DNA from: Ophiocordyceps camponoti-saundersi (nom. inval.)
Lineage: Eukaryota; Ascomycota; Sordariomycetes; Hypocreales; Ophiocordycipitaceae
Direction of reading: 5' to 3'
Assembly: GCA_003339415.1 (NCBI GenBank)
Contig: PDHQ01000345.1
Span: 1 to 33,728 of the forward strand
DNA length: 33,728 nt
Shown here: piece after piece, positions 21,256 through 32,920 of the stretch
Layout of the letters: every line of letters starts with the position of its first letter
Numbering within the stretch: the first letter of the stretch is position 1
Translations under genes and position numbers: made by a program
Notes under the pieces: generated by a model
Databases searched by the model: none
What the model saw: the letters and a program-made list of their open reading frames with translations, nothing else
What the model was told of the DNA's origin: nothing

Positions 21256-21672
21256 TGATGATGATGATGAGTCTTTTTTCTCTTGTTCTCTTCTTCTGTG
21301 CTACATACATACATACATAAATCATATTCATGTGTATGTACGCAGACATACATACATACATACATACAGACATGTAGGTCGGTAGGGTGGTAGACAAAAG
21401 TCGAAGCTGTTTCTGTGGGTTTTCGTCGTTTTTGCGTCATGAGGATGTCGAGTTACGCTGAGGAGGATGAGTAGGAGGATGGATAGATGGATGGATGGAT
21501 GAGTGGATGGTCGTGGTGTTGTTGGTCGGGCCCGTCGGGGGCCGTTTAGGGGGTTGAAGGGATACATAGATAGACTTTTTTGCGGATGAAGAAGTGCGGT
21601 ACAGCCTGTTCAGGCCCTTTTCCCTGGGGCCTGACCTAGTAGCCTAGCCTACCTAGCCTAGCCTAGGCAAAC
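21256..21672. other. COG4 3' flank with microsatellites, up to the retroelement
   Basis: The stretch starts with GATGATGATG, has ACATACATACATA tracts at 21301-21317 and 21347-21369, and a GGATGGAT-type tract at 21477-21505. A CCTAGCCTA-rich palindromic patch at 21635-21667 directly precedes the LTR. It is still GC-balanced, unlike the block that follows. No gene is seen. Confidence 0.6.
21668..21672. repeat. Candidate 5-bp target-site duplication, left copy
   Basis: CAAAC directly precedes the left LTR. The five bases after the right LTR (32294-32298) are TAAAT, which equals CAAAC after two C-to-T changes. Both changed cytosines are followed by A in the right copy, the same CpA context mutated throughout the element. 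Confidence 0.55.
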
Positions 21673-21804
21673 TGTGGCCGTAGGCCACGTGCGTATATAC
21701 GTAACACGCCTATCTATATATATATTAGCTTAGCTCGAGCTATATAGGGCTCTCTCTATATAATATAAGATTATCACGTCCTACGCTTATCGTGCTATTA
21801 TATA
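21673..21804 (+). repeat. Left LTR (132 bp)
   Basis: It aligns without gaps to 32162-32293. Ten positions differ, all transitions (C/T or G/A); nine of them are more A/T in the right copy. The left end starts with a perfect hairpin, GTGGCC-GTA-GGCCAC (21674-21688), that is destroyed in the right copy. Confidence 0.88.
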
Positions 21805-24800
21805 GTTAGTAGTAATTCTACTTATCGTTCGCCTTAGGGGAGCCCTTATTCTCTTATTTCTACTTATCTTTTTTTACTAAATATAACTATACTTATCGTA
21901 TATTAGCTATTAAGGTATATAAGGTATTAATAGCTATTAGTAGCCTTATATTATTATTATTAAATATATTATAATTATAAGCTTATTAATTATAATTATT
22001 ACTTAGTAACTTATTATAATATAATATTATATTTTATAACGCTATTAATAAAAAAAATCGAATAGATATTATATATATTTTTACTATATTTCTCGGACTA
22101 AACTTTAACTATTAGCTAATTAAGTAAGTAACCTCCCTTATAATATTAAAATAAGTAATTATATTTTAGAAAAAATAAGCTTAGTATTTACTTTATAATA
22201 TTCTTCCCTATAATATATTAGCTTAATATTTACGAATATTAAGTATAACTATTAATAATATATTTTAAAATATAACTAAGGCTATAAACTTTACTTAAGC
22301 TTATTTACTATTATTTACCTCCTCTTTATTTTATTTATAATTATTAGAAAAACCTAACTTATTATATTTAAAGTTACTTATATTATATCTTATAAATATT
22401 ATAAAATAATTTTATATTAATATTAAATTTTAGCGTACGCTATTACTATTTTTTAAATATACGTAAAAAGTAAAATAAGTTAAAATATCTATTAGCTTAC
22501 TTAGAAGCTATACCGGAGGCTTTAAACTTACCTTAAGTATTACGCTTATACTAAACTTATCGAATATTTTAAAGATATTACTTATAGCTAATCTTACTAT
22601 ATAAATAATTACTTATATATTTAAGGAAAATAATTAAAATATAATATCCTTAATAGTAAAAGCTATTTATAATATTTATAATAACTTATAATTAATTTTA
22701 GGTATATTAGCTAGAAACGTTATAATTACTTTACGCTTAATAAATATTAGCTTTTTTAACTTAGATAAGAGAGATATTATTAATATTAATATATTATTAA
22801 ATAGTAAGTTAATTACTTATATATATATATTTATATTTAGTAATAAGCTTTAATACCTTATAAGGACTTATAATAAGATCTTAGTATATAAAATATAAAC
22901 TTAATATTTATAAAAATTAGCCCTTATCTAATATACCTAAATCTTATTTAAAAAGATATAATAAGCGCTAAAGTAAAATATTATTAAAAATATTATTACT
23001 AAGTTATATAACTATTTTAAGCTTTATTATAGCGAAGCTATAATATAATTTAAATAAGCACGCTTTAAGCTTATTAATATTTATTATAGCTAAGATATTT
23101 ATATATTTATTTAATAAATTATCCGCGATATTAGGATTTATAATTATAATACTTAAAGCTAGTTACGCGTAATATATTAAATATTCGATAAAGTATTCTA
23201 AGAAATAATAAATAAACTTAGCGAATATATAACTATTAATAACTTTTTTTAATTTATTTAAGTTAAGGATTTAGCTATCTAATAATAGGTATTAGAGAAA
23301 TACCGTAGTATATTAAATATCTTACCGGTATTATAATAAGGCTAAAGCTTATATAATACTTTACCTTAATTTTAGCTTACTTTTAGACTTTTTAAACCGG
23401 ACTAATAAGGGCTATTATTTAATAAAAGTTAAGATAAACGCGGTTATAAGGGCTAAGGCCTTTATAATATAAACTAAAAATATAGCTATAACTTATAAAA
23501 GTATAGCTATAACTTACTATATAGTTATAGCTATAAGCTTAATTTATATTATAAAGTAAATTATAGTAAAGGTAATAGCTACCGCCCGTCTTATAATAAA
23601 GGTAATAGTTACGGTAATAGCTATAGCTAAAATAATTATTAAAACTTACCTTATCTTTATAATAGCTTTAATTATTAGCTCTTACCTAACTAAATACTAT
23701 ATTAAAGCGGCCGTAACTTATTCTAAGAGGTACCCCTACTAGTATTAATAAGATAAGTACCTTATACTAGCACGGTATTACTATTAGCTAGCGTACGATA
23801 AGGAATAATATAATATAAAAGGTTTATAAAAAATACGCTTAATACCTCGAACTAATATAAAAAGATAAATAAGTAGCCTAACTAGTATAAATAGCTTAAA
23901 AACTATAACGGCTACTAGGACGCTTATAGCGCCCCTAATATATATAGCTATAACGAATAAGCGTATTATATAAAGATATCTAACTTCCTTTATAACTTAT
24001 AAACTAGGGAGCTATAAGATTAGATAAATACCTTACCTAAACTTAATAATACTAGCGATACCTATTATATTATTATTAAACCCTAATATACTTACGTATA
24101 TCGTATATATAACTTCGTTATATTTAGTTATAATAAACTTTTCCGCTACTTATAAGTATTATATATAATAAATAATAAATTATAAGTATTCTTCGCTATT
24201 ATAATAAAATAAAGTTAGAAAATACCTTAATTATTTATTTTAGTAACTAATAAACTTTATATCTACGAATTTAATACTATACCCCTTATAAGATTAAAAT
24301 AGTAAACTTACCTTAAGCTTTAAATTTACTTAAACTTATCCTAGCTATATACGATATTAAATATCTACGCTAATATAAGTTACGATATTATAATAATAAA
24401 CCGCTTATAGATTATAATATTCTATCCTAAGCTAACTATTTACTTCTAGATATAACTATATACCGTACGCGGTATTAGATTAAATATATATAGTATAAGG
24501 GAATACGTAATATTACTTATAAACTTCGTTAAGTAAAATATATTTAATATTAATATAGTTACCTATTTTACTATGAAAGTTATACTTATAGATAACTTTT
24601 ACGCTAATATATTAATTAAAATAGATACCCTTAGACTATAAGGAGTTAATATTATTAACTTATAAGGATATACTATCTTTTAATATTATAGTATACGGGT
24701 TCGTATAATATTATAATACCTAAGCTTAGCTTAGCTATACGTTTTCCGTATTATTATAAAATAAGAAATATCGATCGCTTTAAGTTTTATATACGAAGTA

Positions 24801-25000
24801 TAAATAATTTATTATATATTACTACCTTACGAGTATATTTTCGAGCTTATCGCTATACTTAGCTTTAGAAGCTATACCTTATTTACTAATAGCGATATTA
24901 AATAAGCTATTATAATAAATATAACTACTAGATATATTATACTTATAAAATATTAGCTTATTAGCTACTTATATCGCTTAGATATAGCTATATATAAATA
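21805..25000 (+). pseudogene. Degenerate leader, gag and protease region of the retroelement
   Basis: The stretch between the left LTR and the reverse transcriptase is saturated with RIP stops. By position it should hold the primer-binding site, gag and protease. A patch at 23560-23640 repeats GGTAATAGCTA-like units, reading as Gly/Asn/Tyr/Ser-rich peptide, which would fit the low-complexity end of a Gag protein. A zinc knuckle and the protease active site could not be placed with confidence. Confidence 0.45.
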
Positions 25001-25199
25001 TAAGATTTTACCGGAGAATATACTAATAATAGCTAACCTCGCCGCTAAAAACTTAGAAAGGCCGGAATAATACCTATTTACCCCTCCTAAAAATAATAAG
25101 GTTTTAACTTATATTATAGGAGTCTTTATTTATATAAGGCTAGGTACGGATAATACTAAATACTTATTTTAACTTATTACGTAATATATAAACGTTTTT

Positions 25200-25960
25200 C
25201 GTAATAAAGAATTCGCTATATATAATAAAGATAAGATATTATAAGTATAGCTTATCCTAAACTAATATATACTTATTCCGAAAAAATATAAGGTATATCC
25301 TCTTAAACTTACGGAATAAGAAATCGTATATATTACCTTTAGTAAGCTAAAAGCTATAAATAAGGTTTTTCGTATATAGGATTAAGTGCCCTTCGCTTTA
25401 CCCGTATTTATAGTTTAGTAAGGGATACCTCCTAAGGAATATATAATTATTAACGCTTAACTTTTTAATAAGATATACTTATAAAATTAATATTTAATAC
25501 GTAACTAAGATAAGATATAAGCTAAATTAGCGCACGCTACCTATATTACCGTAATAAATATTATAAGTTTTTATTATTAATAGAGAATATACTTAAATTT
25601 AAAATAAAGCTTTATTATTACTATAACTAATAGATAGTATATATTTAATATACTTATTATAAGCTATCGTAGCTATAATATATATATATAATAATAAGTT
25701 AACTATATCTTATATTATAATTTATACCGCTATAGACGCTTATTATAATAATATCGTTATCCTATCTATTAATATCGATTAATATTTATAAGATTTTAAA
25801 CTTATCTTTTAGCGCTTTCGTAACTTAAATATTAATATCGAACTTAGTAAATTATTTATAAGATACGATACTATTATAATACTCGGTTAGATATATAATA
25901 GTTATAGACTATATACGCTAGAAAAGAAACTTTACGCTATATATAAACTCCTCTTCCTTA
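25200..25960 (+). pseudogene. Degenerate reverse transcriptase domain
   Basis: Reading through RIP stops gives recognisable Ty3/gypsy reverse-transcriptase landmarks: a block at about 25440-25620 with the readable string ATYITVINIISFYY, then a block like the conserved YRxSPAYVQ region near 25665-25700. The catalytic YxDD box at 25741-25752 now reads Tyr-Tyr-Asn-Asn, followed by IVILS. The box is in a different frame from the preceding block, so a small indel lies between about 25700 and 25738. Confidence 0.78.
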
Positions 25961-26710
25961 AGTTAATAAAAAATTTAAAATACTTTCTTAGCTTTATAAG
26001 TAGCTTAAGATACTATATATTATAATACGCTATAATTATAAAACTACTATAATAACGGAAAACTAAGCTTTAGCGTTATTACCGCGTTATTAAGTAAGTT
26101 AAAGATTATATTATAAAAGGCGGTATAAAGAAAATAAAAACTGCGATTATTAATATCGCTATCCTATTTATAGCTAAGCTCCGCGTATTTAATAAGATAA
26201 AGATAGTACTAATAAATTATACGGTATTAATATTCTTCGCTATAAAGTATATTCTTTTTATAAACTTTAATATATCTTATAATAATATTAGCGTTATAGT
26301 TTACTACGTTAATAACGCTATAATTAACTTTCTTAAGATAGATAGATTAATTACTAAATACCTACCTATTAAGTTAATATAGCTAGTAGCGTTCTTATTA
26401 TAATACCTTATACTAGCTAAGAAGAAATACTAGTTTATAGAGCTAGAAATAGCGGGATATATATAGATATTTTCTAAATACTATATATAAATTAACGTAA
26501 CTAAGTACTTATTAATAATTTATTTTATAAATTATATATTTATTATATTTATATATTAATAAATAGATATCGCGAATATTATAGCTAAGTTAGCTATAAA
26601 CCGTAAGCTCTTAAAAGATATAGAATATATTAGTTAATTTAATATAAGACTAATTTATAAAAGCGGTTATATATATATTATCCCGGACGCCCTAAGTCGG
26701 CTCTTAGCTA
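25960..26710 (+). pseudogene. Degenerate RNase H region
   Basis: The segment follows the reverse transcriptase at the expected distance. It contains a readable ELEIAGY string near 26440 (matching the ELE-AG block of the family) and ends with the intact hallmark PDALSRL at 26683-26703, which marks the RNase H to integrase junction in Ty3/gypsy elements. Stops interrupt it throughout. Confidence 0.75.
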
Positions 26711-26879
26711 AATACTTACCGTAGCTAGGTACTACGCTTAGATAACTAAATCTTCTTCCTAATAATAAACTTAATAATTAAATCTAAGTTATAACTTTAT
26801 AAGGTAATATATACTAAGTAATAACGATACTAGGACTTATATTACTAGCTACTATATTTTATAAGATTAGCTAATTTAT

Positions 26880-28130
26880 AATATATATAATTACTATATT
26901 TAATAACCTTAAGTAGTAATTCTTAGAAAGATATTAGAATAACTTAGTATATAAAGGGATCTTAAAGATAATTGCTAGTAATAATACCTTATAGCCGGCA
27001 AATAGGGCCGCCTTACTATTCTATATTAAAATAAATAATATACTTTAATACTAAACTTTTAACGCTATACCTTAACTATATATCTTAGTATTATATATAT
27101 AATATATCTTTTCTATAATCTATAATAATAACTATATAAGATATAACTACCTTATAAACTAACTCTAGCTTTTTTTTATCCGCTATAGTTATCGCTTACT
27201 ATAATAATACTTTTAAATATACCTAATATATAAAATATATCGTATACGATAATATTAACTATATAAGTTATTCTAACTAATCTAAATATTAGTAAACTTA
27301 TATAAAATAATTAGCTTAAACTTTTTACTAAGCTTACTTATATTTAATAACGGCTATAACTTAGCTATAATTATAGTAAATTAACTATCTAAAAAGATTA
27401 TTATCGAATTATACTAAAAGATAGACTCCGCTACTTAAAACGGTATCGCCTTAACTAAGCGTTTTCTAAATAGTAATTAGGGATTACTATAAAATATTAT
27501 TATAAATAAAGATCTTAAATTCTTACCGGTAATATAGCGTACGATATAGCGATAATATTAAACTTAACTATCTTACTTAACTATATATTACCTATAAACT
27601 AATAATTAAATAGAGAAATTTATCTATATTATTAAGTTTATATTATAAGTATCGATTAACTTTTTATATAACTTAGTAAAATAGCTAATAGCGGTTTTAT
27701 ATATTTAATTTAAACTAAATAATATTATATTAATATTTATAAGATAAGCGCTAAATATTATTATAAAAGGGTTTACGCTTACGGGCCTTATAGCTATATT
27801 AACGTTATTAATATTATAATAAAAAAACTTATTATTTACGCGTATAGAAGCTAGAAATACTATCGCCTTAGCTAGAATAGTAGCGAAGAGATATTATAAC
27901 CGTTACTATTAGTATATCTTATTTAAAATAGGCGATAAGGTATATTTTTATTTATATTATAAATATTAACTTTTATTTATAATCCCTATAAAGATTAATA
28001 CTTAATATTACGGTCCGTTTAAGGTTATAAAGCGCGTAAGTTATATAGCGTATAAACTAGCTATCTTATAATATTAGAAAATTTACCTTATTATAAATAT
28101 AAAATAGCTAAAATTAGCTTTAGTAAACCC
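26880..28130 (+). pseudogene. Degenerate integrase
   Basis: A possible HHCC zinc-binding part lies at about 27060-27230. The core shows LNFLLSL..., a decayed VD-RLSK block near 27375-27390 and an INKDLKFLP string near 27508-27535, matching the second catalytic Asp region. The C-terminal domain has a clear GDKVYFYL, YYGPFKVIKRV and ALVNPFIRF, typical of the GPF/Y region of chromoviral integrases. Confidence 0.78.
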
Positions 28131-28169
28131 TTTTATAAGATTTAAAATTATATTACTAATTAATATTAC

Positions 28170-28330
28170 TAAAAAAATACTAAAATAAATTATCGGTTAA
28201 CGCTTATAATATAATAAAACTAAATACTTAGTATAATTTATTAGCTTAAGCTATAAATATAATATATAAATCCTTATTACTAAACTTAGCTTAATTACTA
28301 TAATTACTTTATATAATTAGTATTATACGA
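28170..28330 (+). pseudogene. Degenerate chromodomain-like segment
   Basis: After the GPF/Y region, the frame reads IIG-RL, then NKTKYLV-F, and further on a stretch with the spacing of a chromodomain (two beta strands, then a helix). The aromatic-cage residues are not readable after RIP. It supports assignment to chromoviruses but is short and decayed. Confidence 0.5.
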
Positions 28331-29640
28331 AGTATAATACGTAATTACTACTAACTAGTAATATTACTATATCGCTATTTTAAACTCTTAATAGCTATTA
28401 TTCCTAACTTCTTTTCCTTCCTTTTATATTCTCTCTCTCTTTTTCTTTCTTTTTCTTTTTTATATTTATAATACCCTTATATTTCGGAGCTTTCCCCTAT
28501 TATTTATAAAGTTCCCTAACCGCCTTAATAATCCTTATAACTCTCCCGCTTACGATTAGCCTCTCTTATACTTAAATCCTATACTTAGCTTATTCTTCGC
28601 TTATATAGCGAATACTAAGCTTAGAGATAAGCCTTTATAAGTAACGATAATAACCGTAAAATATAACGCTATTAAACTTAAGTTAATAAGTACTAATAAT
28701 ATAACTATAAATATAATAGATAAGGAGAATATAGTAGCTAATATTATAGTAGATAGTATAAGCGTTGCTATTAGTATAATTACCTTAATAACTATAAAGC
28801 AGCTATTAAATAACTAAACCTTAATTAACTAATAAACCGAAAAAGATAATAAAGATATCTATAATAGCCCTCTAATATATATAATAGCTTAATATATATA
28901 ATTTATTATTATTAATAATATTATAAATACTATTATTTTATTTTAAACTATTATAATATAAGCTATCGTAAATATAGTAAATATATATAAATATATTTTA
29001 TTAGCTAATAGCCTCTTAATTATTAATATCGATAAAGTATAAAACTTATAAAATAACCTTAAATACGCTATCTACTATATATAATATATTTATAACTAAT
29101 AATTATATAAATATATTAATATAAGTATTTACTTAAACTTAATTATAATAAATATTATAAATAATATATAGATAAGGTATTAATATAATATATTATAAAA
29201 TAAATTTAAAGAAATCTATAAATAACTCCTATAAGCGGAATATTAGCGCTAGCTTAACTTTATTAAGGATAATATAGTAATAAAGTTAAATATTAGCTTT
29301 AGTAATTATTACTACTAAGTTAAAGTTAAATATATAATAAACCTAAATTAAATTTAATTCTTACTCGCTCGTAATATCTTTCTATAAGCTATAATAATAT
29401 AAAAAGATATTATCCTTATATTATAAAAACTATAAATAAATATCCTTACCGATATTTAGCTTATTAACTATCTATTAAGCTTATTAGCTTAAGCTTATAT
29501 TATTAATATAGTTAGATTATTTATTATAAAGCGCTTAAATATAATATTTACGTAATATATTAACTTATAGCGTATAAGCTATATAATAATAATAATATTT
29601 ATACGCTAGTATGCTTAATATAAACTAAAACTATCTTATA
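28331..29640 (+). other. Unassigned internal region of the retroelement, part 1
   Basis: It begins with a pyrimidine-rich patch (28400-28470). From about 28640 to 29600 one plus-strand frame, once RIP-type stops are ignored, keeps a coding-like composition for several hundred codons, but I do not recognise it. It could be an extra ORF of the element, a nested element's gag, or random open sequence. Confidence 0.4.
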
Positions 29641-31440
29641 TATATTCTAAGAGTGGGAAAAACCGGAGAACTTAGAGTAAAACCCTCCCCTTAAGCGTTA
29701 CCTTAGTTTAGGGCCGGACTAAGTCCGTACTTAGCACTCTATATTTTAGATAAGTTTAATAATAATAAGTAATTAGGAAGCCGATATATCTTTTAGAGCG
29801 GAGTTCGCAGTAGTAAGAATACGCGTAGTCCGGGTCTAGTACGAAGTTTATATAGCTACTTATTTTCCTAAGCGTTATTATCGCTATAAACTAAATCTTT
29901 ACGCTTAATTATAGTATCCTAAATAATTTATTCGATTAAAACTTTATTAATATAATTAAGAAATATATAAAGGTTTTACTAGCTTATAATAGACCTTATA
30001 ATAGCTAGTTCTAAAAGGCGGCCTAATTATTACGGCGGAGCCGTAGATAAGTTTAGAGAGGGGGTTAAAAGCGGAGCTACTATATTCGCCTTTTAGTATT
30101 TCTACCCTAGCTATTACTAAACTCTAGTTAGCGCTAGAGGGGGAGGAGGGGTAGTATATATAAAGTTCTAATTTATAAATCTTCGAGGTTAGGAAATATA
30201 AGTATCCTTCGCCTAGTTCTACGCTACTCTTATTTTAAGGTAAAGTTAACTTTACTTAAGGTAAGTCCCCTAATAAAAAGGGTAATAGTGCGGTTTTTTT
30301 CTATATATTATAAAGTAAGCTAATTTACCCTCCGCGTATAAAGAGGCGGAGTACCGGCTATATTATAGCTTTATTATATAATATTTAGCAATATATTTAA
30401 GCTAGTAATACTTAAAATATTACTAAGGTTAGACTTTTAGCTTATATAGTTTTATATTAAAAATCTTTACTTATATTATTATACCCTTATTATAAATTTA
30501 GTTTATATTTATTACGCTATTAATAATAATTATAAGGGAACTCTACTAAGTCCTTAAATAGTATCTTTTTACGTATAATTATATTACTAAAACTTTATTC
30601 GAAAACTTAATCTTTTTTTAAAAAGCCTTTTTCTTATTTTATTATAAAGCTTATACTAATACTCCTTTTACGATAAGAGTATAACTTTTACTAGTTAAGC
30701 GTACCTTTTCTCTAAAAATAATATAAAATTACTTTAAATTAAACTAAAGCTTATAAATAGTATCTTAAAATATTACTATAATATTATTATTAAGTAGTTT
30801 CCTTATAATAAGGGCTTAGCTTTACTTATAAAGTTTATAATTAATATTTATTATAATTACCTTAAGGCCTTAAACTTAAAGTAAAATAGCGATAAAATTA
30901 AAGCGAATTATAAGCTAATACTTATATTACTTAGGAACTTATTTTTTAATAGTTTTCTCTAGCGCTTTAGCTATAACTATAGCCTATATCGAAGGAGTTT
31001 TACTTCTCCTAAAGCTATAGAAAAGAGAGGAAACCGCGGCTATAATAGCTAAGGAAATATTACTAATTAATAGAGTTAGAGTAAGGGGGGCGCCTCCCTA
31101 GACCCTCTTAGACTCCGCTACTTATTCGATAATTACTTATATAAAAACTAAAGCGTTTTCCGAAATAATCTTACTAATACTTACCTTAGCTTCTAATAAG
31201 GTAAGAGGTACGGTAAACTTTTAGGTCCGAGCTTACTATAATTCGAAGTAAAGCTATATTCTAAGTAAAAAATTTTCGCGGTTACGATCGACCTATATAG
31301 CGTTACCCTCCCCCCCGGAGTTACTCTAAGCGTAGCTTAAGGCTATCGTTACGGGGTAACGGAAAAAGCGGAGTCTACTTATAATATAAGAATAAGAGGT
31401 CTATATCCGCGTCGCTTTAAGCGCGGGATCCGTAAAATAT
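29641..31440. other. Unassigned internal region, part 2, less AT-rich
   Basis: This stretch keeps many more G and C residues (for example GCGGAG motifs and CCCTCC runs) than the rest of the element, yet CpA and TpG are still rare, so it was probably RIP-mutated from a more GC-rich start. It has short palindromes (CCGGACTAAGTCCG near 29713; CTCTAGTTAGCGCTAGAG near 30125). No coding frame was recognised. Confidence 0.4.
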
Positions 31441-32161
31441 ATAAAAGTTATATATAAGCTATAATAACTAATATTATATAGCTAATATCGAATTTAAATA
31501 TTATATTTTATTTACTATTTTTTATTATATAATACTTAATAAGCTAAATATTATTAATAAACTATCTTATATAGCGATATAAATTAAATATAAGTAGCCT
31601 TAGATAACCGCTAAAAATATTTTTACGAAACGCGCGCGAACTAATTTATTAAGTAAATATACTAAATACGCTACTATATCCTTATATATTTTTAATATAA
31701 TAATAAAACGCGTATATATAAAATTAAGTAATTAATATATTAACTTAATTATAATATCCCTTAGTCTTATTATAAATATAATATAGCTATTATAAATAAA
31801 TATTCGAAATAATAAATATAAATATTTAATATTTACTATAATTAATATATTAAACGCGATAAATAAAAAGCTATAATATATATTTAAATAATATAATACT
31901 TATATTATAGCCCTAATAATTATTATAAAAAACTAATAATAAGAGATTATAGCTTTAAAAATTATTACGGAAAGCTAATAATATAAGCTTATATAATTAT
32001 ATACTAAAATTAAAAAAAATAACGAAAAACTAATAAATTAGTATATAAGAGAAATTACTAAATATATATTACGGTATAAGAAAATATTACTACCGTATTA
32101 GAACGATAAGGCGTAAGAGTAAGATAATTATAAAGGTATAATTATTCTAACCGAGGGTAAA
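31441..32161. other. Unassigned internal region, part 3, next to the right LTR
   Basis: The sequence is again almost pure A/T. A plus-strand frame ending against the LTR can be followed through stops at about 31900-32160 but is not recognisable. The last bases before the LTR, GAGGGTAAA, may be a decayed polypurine tract used to prime plus-strand synthesis. Confidence 0.4.
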
Positions 32162-32293
32162 TATAGCCGTAAGCTATATACGTATATACGTAATACGCCT
32201 ATCTATATATATATTAGCTTAGCTCGAGCTATATAGGGCTCTCTCTATATAATATAAGATTATTACGTCCTACGCTTATCGTGCTACTATATA
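32162..32293 (+). repeat. Right LTR (132 bp)
   Basis: Direct repeat of 21673-21804 with no indels. It carries the more heavily RIP-mutated version of the LTR start (TATAGCC in place of TGTGGCC). Confidence 0.88.
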
Positions 32294-32298
32294 TAAAT
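32294..32298. repeat. Candidate 5-bp target-site duplication, right copy
   Basis: TAAAT follows the right LTR directly and matches CAAAC of the left flank if two CpA sites were mutated to TpA. A chance match in A/T-rich DNA is possible. Confidence 0.5.
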
Positions 32299-32390
32299 AG
32301 TTATAGTTATTATTAGAATCACTATTAGAAGTATTATTAGGATCACTCCTATTAGGCGTTAACCCTTGCAATAGTAGGTAGCATATCTGT

Positions 32391-32446
32391 ATATATAGGT
32401 ATATATATGCATATATATATATATATATATATATGCGCATATATAG
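32391..32446. repeat. AT-repeat palindrome
   Basis: An (AT)n tract interrupted by GC steps (TATGCATA, TATGCGCATA) lies about 100 bp after the retroelement. It can extrude as a cruciform. Confidence 0.8.
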
Positions 32447-32886
32447 TATAATTATCGCTTATATAGAGCGATTCTTCATATGTGCATGTATATACTGTAT
32501 TTACATACATACATAGCAGGCGATATAATATAGTGGTTCGCCGCGATGCCTAATGTTAAAAAAAGGTTAACGACTTGTGCCGTTGCGTCGGATCAAAAAT
32601 ACCCCCCTTACCAAGGTCGAGAGGAAGGCTACACTCATAATGTACATAAATCCATCCAATCGCATTCCTCGGCGTCCTCCACTTCTGATATCACGGCATC
32701 TCGGAGGAGCTATATGTATGTATGTGTGTATGTATGCATGTATGTATGTGTGTGTGTACATATGTGTGTGTGTGTATGTAGGATGGGTTGGGTTGGGTAT
32801 GGGTGATAACGTAGCATAGCTCGCTCGTTGGAGTCGTCCGATGGACGGTCATGTCTCGGCATCATGCAACCTCGGGGCTAGCAGAA

Positions 32887-32920
32887 GTATGTATGTATGT
32901 ATGTATGTATGTATGTATGT
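32887..32920. repeat. (GTAT)n tetranucleotide microsatellite
   Basis: About eight perfect GTAT units. Shorter TATG/CATA tracts of the same type lie near 32707-32752, 32981-32998, 33108-33124, 33238-33268 and 33371-33424. Confidence 0.9.

Larger units (their letters stand above)
21673..32293 (+). mobile_element. RIP-degenerated Ty3/gypsy LTR retrotransposon, 10.6 kb
   Basis: The element is bounded by 132-bp direct repeats beginning TG and ending TA (from CA), with a probable 5-bp target duplication and a purine-rich stretch just before the right LTR. Decayed but readable plus-strand pol segments occur in the Ty3/gypsy order: reverse transcriptase, RNase H, integrase, then a chromodomain-like block, which suggests a chromovirus. 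No frame is open for more than a short distance. The sequence is almost pure A/T, with CpA and TpG nearly absent while CpT, CpC and CpG persist: the mark of repeat-induced point mutation. About 3.8 kb after the chromodomain-like block is unassigned. The element is dead. Confidence 0.88.

Noticed and set aside
21805..32161. CRISPR-like or satellite array suggested by repeated TATAGCTATAA words
   Set aside because: No regular unit or spacing; the repetition comes from RIP reducing the sequence to a few dinucleotides.
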